From contig NC_077248.1 in NCBI RefSeq assembly GCF_947179165.1, positions 16,592,256-16,656,255 on the forward strand: 64,000 nucleotides of DNA. The letters run 5' to 3'. The DNA is from Solanum dulcamara. Lineage: Eukaryota; Streptophyta; Magnoliopsida; Solanales; Solanaceae. Below the pieces are notes generated by a model. It worked only from the letters and a program-made list of their open reading frames with translations. It had not been told where the DNA came from and searched no databases. Made by a program: the position numbers and the translations under genes. Shown in pieces: positions 60,585 through 64,000 of the stretch. Numbering within the stretch: the first letter of the stretch is position 1; the number at the start of each line of letters is the position of its first letter.

Positions 60585-60632
60585 GGGGGTAGCCGGGGCT
60601 CTGGCCTCGGCAGGTTCTAAAGCCCCCAGCTA
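60585..60632 (+). promoter_or_regulatory. GC-rich structured element in ADC 5' leader (ADC-box candidate)
   Basis: A 48-base GC-rich block (gtagccggggctctggcctc, then ggcaggttctaaagccccca) in an otherwise AT-rich leader, 110-160 bases before the start codon. ggggct (60595-60600) can pair with agcccc (60621-60626). Alternatively ggggg (60585-60589) can pair with ccccc (60623-60627). From memory, plant ADC leaders carry a conserved block of about 50 bases that represses translation, described in work on the Ralstonia effector Brg11. The identity of this block with that element is inferred. Confidence 0.65.
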
Positions 60633-60742
60633 TTACAACATTCTTGAACAAATAAATCTCTGTATATTAGTTTTCTCGATTCTTTGATTCTTTTCCTTTC
60701 ATTTTACCTTCGAAAAGAAAAACAACAGATTGTGTAAAAGAG

Positions 60743-62896
60743 ATGCCTGCTCTAGGTTGTTGTGTAGAAACTGCTGTTTCCCCTCCTCTAGGCTATTCCT
60801 TCCTTTCGGATAGCACTTTTCCCGCGCCGGAGATTTTTTCCTCCGACGCCGTCCCTCATACCACCACCCATTGGTCACCGGAACTCTCATCTGATCTGTA
60901 TCGGGTCGATGGATGGGGTGCTCCGTATTTCACCGTTAATTCTTCTGGTGATATTTCTGTCAGGCCTCATGGTACAGACACCCTTCCTCACCAGGAAATT
61001 GACCTCCTTAAGGTTGTGAAGAAGGCCTCCGACCCGATTAATTCTGGTGGACTCGGGTTACAGCTTCCACTCGTTGTTCGGTTCCCTGATGTTCTGAAGA
61101 ATCGATTGGAGTCTCTTCAATCGGTTTTTGATTACGCTGTTCAATCTGAAGGATATGGGGCTCATTACCAAGGTGTTTATCCTGTTAAATGCAATCAGGA
61201 CAGGTTCGTTGTTGAAGATATTGTCAAATTTGGGTCGGGTTACCGGTTTGGTCTTGAAGCTGGGTCAAAACCAGAGCTCCTCCTAGCCATGAGCTCTCTA
61301 TGCAAGGGAAGCCCGGAGGGTCTTCTTGTATGCAACGGATTCAAGGATGCAGAATACATTTCACTTGCTTTGGTTGCAAGAAAGCTCCAATTGAACACGG
61401 TGATTGTGCTTGAACAAGAGGAGGAGCTTGATTTGGTGATTGACATCAGCCGCAAAATGGCGGTCAGGCCTGTGATCGGGCTCCGGGCTAAGCTTAGGAC
61501 CAAACATTCCGGTCATTTTGGATCCACTTCCGGAGAGAAAGGTAAATTTGGGCTTACAACAACTCAGATCCTTCGTGTGGTGAGGAAACTCGAAGAATCC
61601 GGAATGTTGGATTGTCTTCAGTTGCTGCATTTTCATATTGGATCTCAGATCCCTTCAACGGCCTTGCTTGCTGATGGTGTTGGTGAGGCTGCCCAGGTTT
61701 ATTCTGAGTTAGTCCGCCTTGGAGCTGGCATGAAATTCATTGATATTGGTGGTGGGCTTGGAATTGACTATGATGGCACCAAATCTAGCGATTCTGATGT
61801 TTCTGTCGGATATGGCCTTCAGGAATACGCCTCTACAGTTGTTCAGGCTGTCCAGTTTGTTTGTGACCGGAAGAACGTGAAACATCCGGTGATCTGTAGC
61901 GAAAGTGGCAGAGCAATTGTATCTCATCACTCTGTTCTGATATTTGAAGCTGTGTCTTCAACTACTACACGCACTCAAGAGTTGCACTCTGTGGGACTCC
62001 AGTCCTTCGTGGAGAAACTCAATGATGATGCTCGTGCTGATTACCGGAATCTATCTGCTGCTGCTATTCGTGGAGAGTACGATACCTGTATGGTTTATGC
62101 CGATCAGTTGAAACAGAGATGTGTGGAGCAGTTTAAAGATGGTAATTTGGACATTGAACAGCTTGCTGCCGTGGATGCCGTCTGCGACTTTGTGTCGAAG
62201 GCTATTGGGGCTTCTGACTCTGTTCGCACATATCATGTGAATCTGTCCATTTTCACTTCTATTCCTGATTTTTGGGCAATCGACCAACTATTCCCGATTG
62301 TTCCTATCCACAAGCTAGATGAAGAGCCTTCAGCTCGGGGAATTTTATCCGACTTGACATGTGACAGTGATGGAAAGATCGATAAGTTCATCGGAGGGGA
62401 GTCAAGCTTGCCTCTCCATGAATTGGGAAGAAATGGCGGGCCTTATTATCTGGGAATGTTTTTAGGAGGGGCATATGAGGAGGCGCTCGGGGGACTCCAT
62501 AACCTGTTTGGTGGACCTAGTGTCTTGCGTGTGTCACAGAGCGATAGCCCTCACAGCTTCGCCGTAACATGTGCAGTACCTGGGCCGTCCTGTGCTGACG
62601 TTCTCCGAGCAATGCAGCACGAACCTGAACTCATGTTCGAGACGCTCAAGCAGCGTGCAGAGGAATTCGTGCACAAGGAAGAAGAAGATAAGGAGGTGGC
62701 ATTTGCCTCTTTGGCGAGCAGCCTAAATCAGTCGTTCCACAATATGCCTTATCTTGCGCCTCATTCATCCTGCTGCATTAGTGCTGCTTCAAACAACAAA
62801 AGTGGCTATTATTATTGCAATGATGAGAACATTGTTGGGGTTGGCGCAGAATGTGCAATAGGGGAGGAAGAGTTTTGGCCCTACTGTGTTGCTTGA
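60743..62896 (+). CDS. ADC: Arginine decarboxylase
   Basis: 717-residue PLP enzyme that converts arginine to agmatine and CO2, the first step of the arginine route to putrescine. It is intact and uninterrupted by introns, as is usual for plant ADC. Motifs: PLP-binding lysine in YPVKCNQ (Lys149), HFHIGSQ (296-302), Gly-rich phosphate-binding [12 protein letters not shown] (334-345), [11 protein letters not shown] (386-396) and CDSDGKID (540-547), whose cysteine belongs to the active site formed across the dimer. The N-terminus [18 protein letters not shown], the HWSPELSS segment and the length are as in nightshade ADC (about 700-730 residues). The start is supported by that N-terminus and by the lack of an earlier in-frame ATG. 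The C-terminal 60 residues are more divergent and low in conservation, as in relatives. Plant ADC is often reported in plastid or nucleus; no clear transit peptide is claimed here. Confidence 0.97.
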   Translation: MPALGCCVETAVSPPLGYSFLSDSTFPAPEIFSSDAVPHTTTHWSPELSSDLYRVDGWGAPYFTVNSSGDISVRPHGTDTLPHQEIDLLKVVKKASDPINSGGLGLQLPLVVRFPDVLKNRLESLQSVFDYAVQSEGYGAHYQGVYPVKCNQDRFVVEDIVKFGSGYRFGLEAGSKPELLLAMSSLCKGSPEGLLVCNGFKDAEYISLALVARKLQLNTVIVLEQEEELDLVIDISRKMAVRPVIGLRAKLRTKHSGHFGSTSGEKGKFGLTTTQILRVVRKLEESGMLDCLQLLHFHIGSQIPSTALLADGVGEAAQVYSELVRLGAGMKFIDIGGGLGIDYDGTKSSDSDVSVGYGLQEYASTVVQAVQFVCDRKNVKHPVICSESGRAIVSHHSVLIFEAVSSTTTRTQELHSVGLQSFVEKLNDDARADYRNLSAAAIRGEYDTCMVYADQLKQRCVEQFKDGNLDIEQLAAVDAVCDFVSKAIGASDSVRTYHVNLSIFTSIPDFWAIDQLFPIVPIHKLDEEPSARGILSDLTCDSDGKIDKFIGGESSLPLHELGRNGGPYYLGMFLGGAYEEALGGLHNLFGGPSVLRVSQSDSPHSFAVTCAVPGPSCADVLRAMQHEPELMFETLKQRAEEFVHKEEEDKEVAFASLASSLNQSFHNMPYLAPHSSCCISAASNNKSGYYYCNDENIVGVGAECAIGEEEFWPYCVA

Positions 62897-62955
62897 AGTG
62901 TTTCGTATCATCATTTACAGATTCCACCGGTCTTTCCTTTTTTTGTTCTTCTAGT

Positions 62956-62961
62956 AATAAA
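62956..62961 (+). terminator. Polyadenylation signal of ADC
   Basis: aataaa 60 bases after the stop codon, followed by T/G-rich sequence (gtttgtcattgaggtggtct). It is the likely near-upstream element; the cleavage site is not defined. Confidence 0.6.
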
Positions 62962-64000
62962 GTTTGTCATTGAGGTGGTCTCTCTGTTTCATTAGCCATG
63001 GTTATGTTAAATTAATGTCACTTTTTGGTATAATTTTCTAGTTAGGGAGAAAGCAAGGAATTGTCTAATCTTTTTTGTGTAATCTTATCCTTACTAAATG
63101 AGGAATTTACTTTAGAATTTATCTTCAGTGTTTTTCTTCTTCCAATTTCCATTTGGTCTTTTGCTAGGATTGGAATGGATGGTTGCTAGTATAGAACAAA
63201 AATATGATTTGGTGCTGGGCAAAAATTCGTTTATTATCAAATATTGAATGGGTACCAAAAAGTTGCGGAAAAGGGATTTTTGTGGTCCTTGTGGTAGAAA
63301 TTCTACAATTATAATAATCACTTAGTTGGCTTATACACCACAAGTCGCAAGCCAATAAACAAATTAAGTAAAAAGATTCCAGTAGAAAAGTTTGAGACCT
63401 TGGAAAAAGAACAAATAGAGGAAAAGGGAAGGAAGAATCATTTTAAACAAATATATCCAACTACCTACCATAGTGTTCGGCTTTTTCTTCTTACCTTTCT
63501 TACTTGATTCTCCACAAATCAATCAAAAGATCAGAGCTATCATGTCATCCAATTCTAAACATCACTTTCCCCCTCAATATACATATTGAAATCATATTAA
63601 TTAAAATTCACGTTATATAAAGCCCATTAGCAAAATATCCAAGAAATATCTTATTTAAAAAAAAAAGCAATTTCATCCATCGCACTATAACCTTCTAGGT
63701 ATGTATCGAATTTATGGACATTTCTAATTTCGGGCAGTGTGCACCCATTGTAATCATTTACAATTTATTAAATATAAATTTGTAGAATGGTTCAATTTAT
63801 ATTAAATTTAAGATATATTAGTCCAAATAAATATTTTGAATTAATAAAATTGGGTCAATTATTTAAGCCCAATAAATGTGGATTTAATTAAAAAAACTAA
63901 ATCCATTGATTTGGGCTATAAAGATGACTCCACTTTGTTAATCCCAATATCATCTCATCCTAGAGGTCCAAAATCATGCCACATGTCAAAGTTAGGTGGC
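62962..64000. other. Downstream intergenic stretch
   Basis: No gene. From about 63740 to the edge, words such as 'gggtcaattatttaagccca' and 'gatttgggctataaagatga' suggest a repetitive element, possibly an LTR, continuing beyond the window. Frames at 63112-63355 are unsupported. Confidence 0.4.

Noticed and set aside
61240..62287. Minus-strand open frames inside ADC
   Set aside because: Shadow frames of the well-supported ADC coding sequence.

Overview
This is nuclear DNA of a flowering plant, almost certainly Solanaceae. It holds one intact single-copy-type gene, an intronless arginine decarboxylase near the right end, and its protein strongly resembles nightshade ADC. The rest is AT-rich sequence packed with degenerate retrotransposons and MITE-like elements of types I associate with nightshades: chromovirus-type Gypsy elements, Copia elements, a long non-autonomous LTR element with a tandem array, RTE and L1 LINEs, and (TTG)n-tailed fragments. 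No rRNA, tRNA, CRISPR or prokaryotic features were seen.

Layout. 1-27.7 kb is a nest of LTR retrotransposons at least four deep. The oldest visible layer is a plus-strand Copia element (6430-6451 plus 24427-27718). A minus-strand Copia (1471-6429) sits inside it and is itself cut through its reverse transcriptase by another Gypsy-type LTR (1-1470, running off the left edge). A minus-strand chromovirus-like Gypsy (6452-24426) interrupts the oldest Copia a second time. Its 3' LTR is split by a 9.3-kb plus-strand non-autonomous LTR element (7796-17124) that has no recognisable pol and about 35 copies of a 41-bp repeat. 27.7-33.3 kb is AT-rich filler with a SINE-like fragment, MITE remnants and a foldback element. 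33.4-37.3 kb is a nearly full-length but broken RTE-type LINE on the minus strand. 38.5-47.4 kb is a nearly full-length but broken L1-type LINE on the plus strand, flanked by a target-site duplication and itself hit by a 5'-truncated RTE copy with a perfect 16-bp duplication. 48.3-52.7 kb is a minus-strand Copia pol remnant fused to the gag/LTR end of a Gypsy of the same family as the one at 6.4-24.4 kb. 52.7-60 kb is MITE and foldback-rich sequence. 60.15-62.97 kb is the ADC gene. 62.97-64 kb is non-coding.

How the parts work together. Only ADC looks functional. It catalyses the entry step of the arginine route to putrescine and other polyamines. Its leader carries an 8-codon upstream ORF and a GC-rich, potentially structured block close to the start codon. 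That block matches in kind the conserved leader element I recall being reported for plant ADC genes, so translational control is likely. All the transposon coding regions carry stops, frameshifts or lost catalytic residues and are annotated as pseudogenes. Their order and duplications allow a relative history of insertions to be read. I found no clear case of a wholly new biological system. The best leads are the ADC leader, the tandem-array LTR element, the long foldbacks, and the stop-start overlap between the two L1 ORFs.
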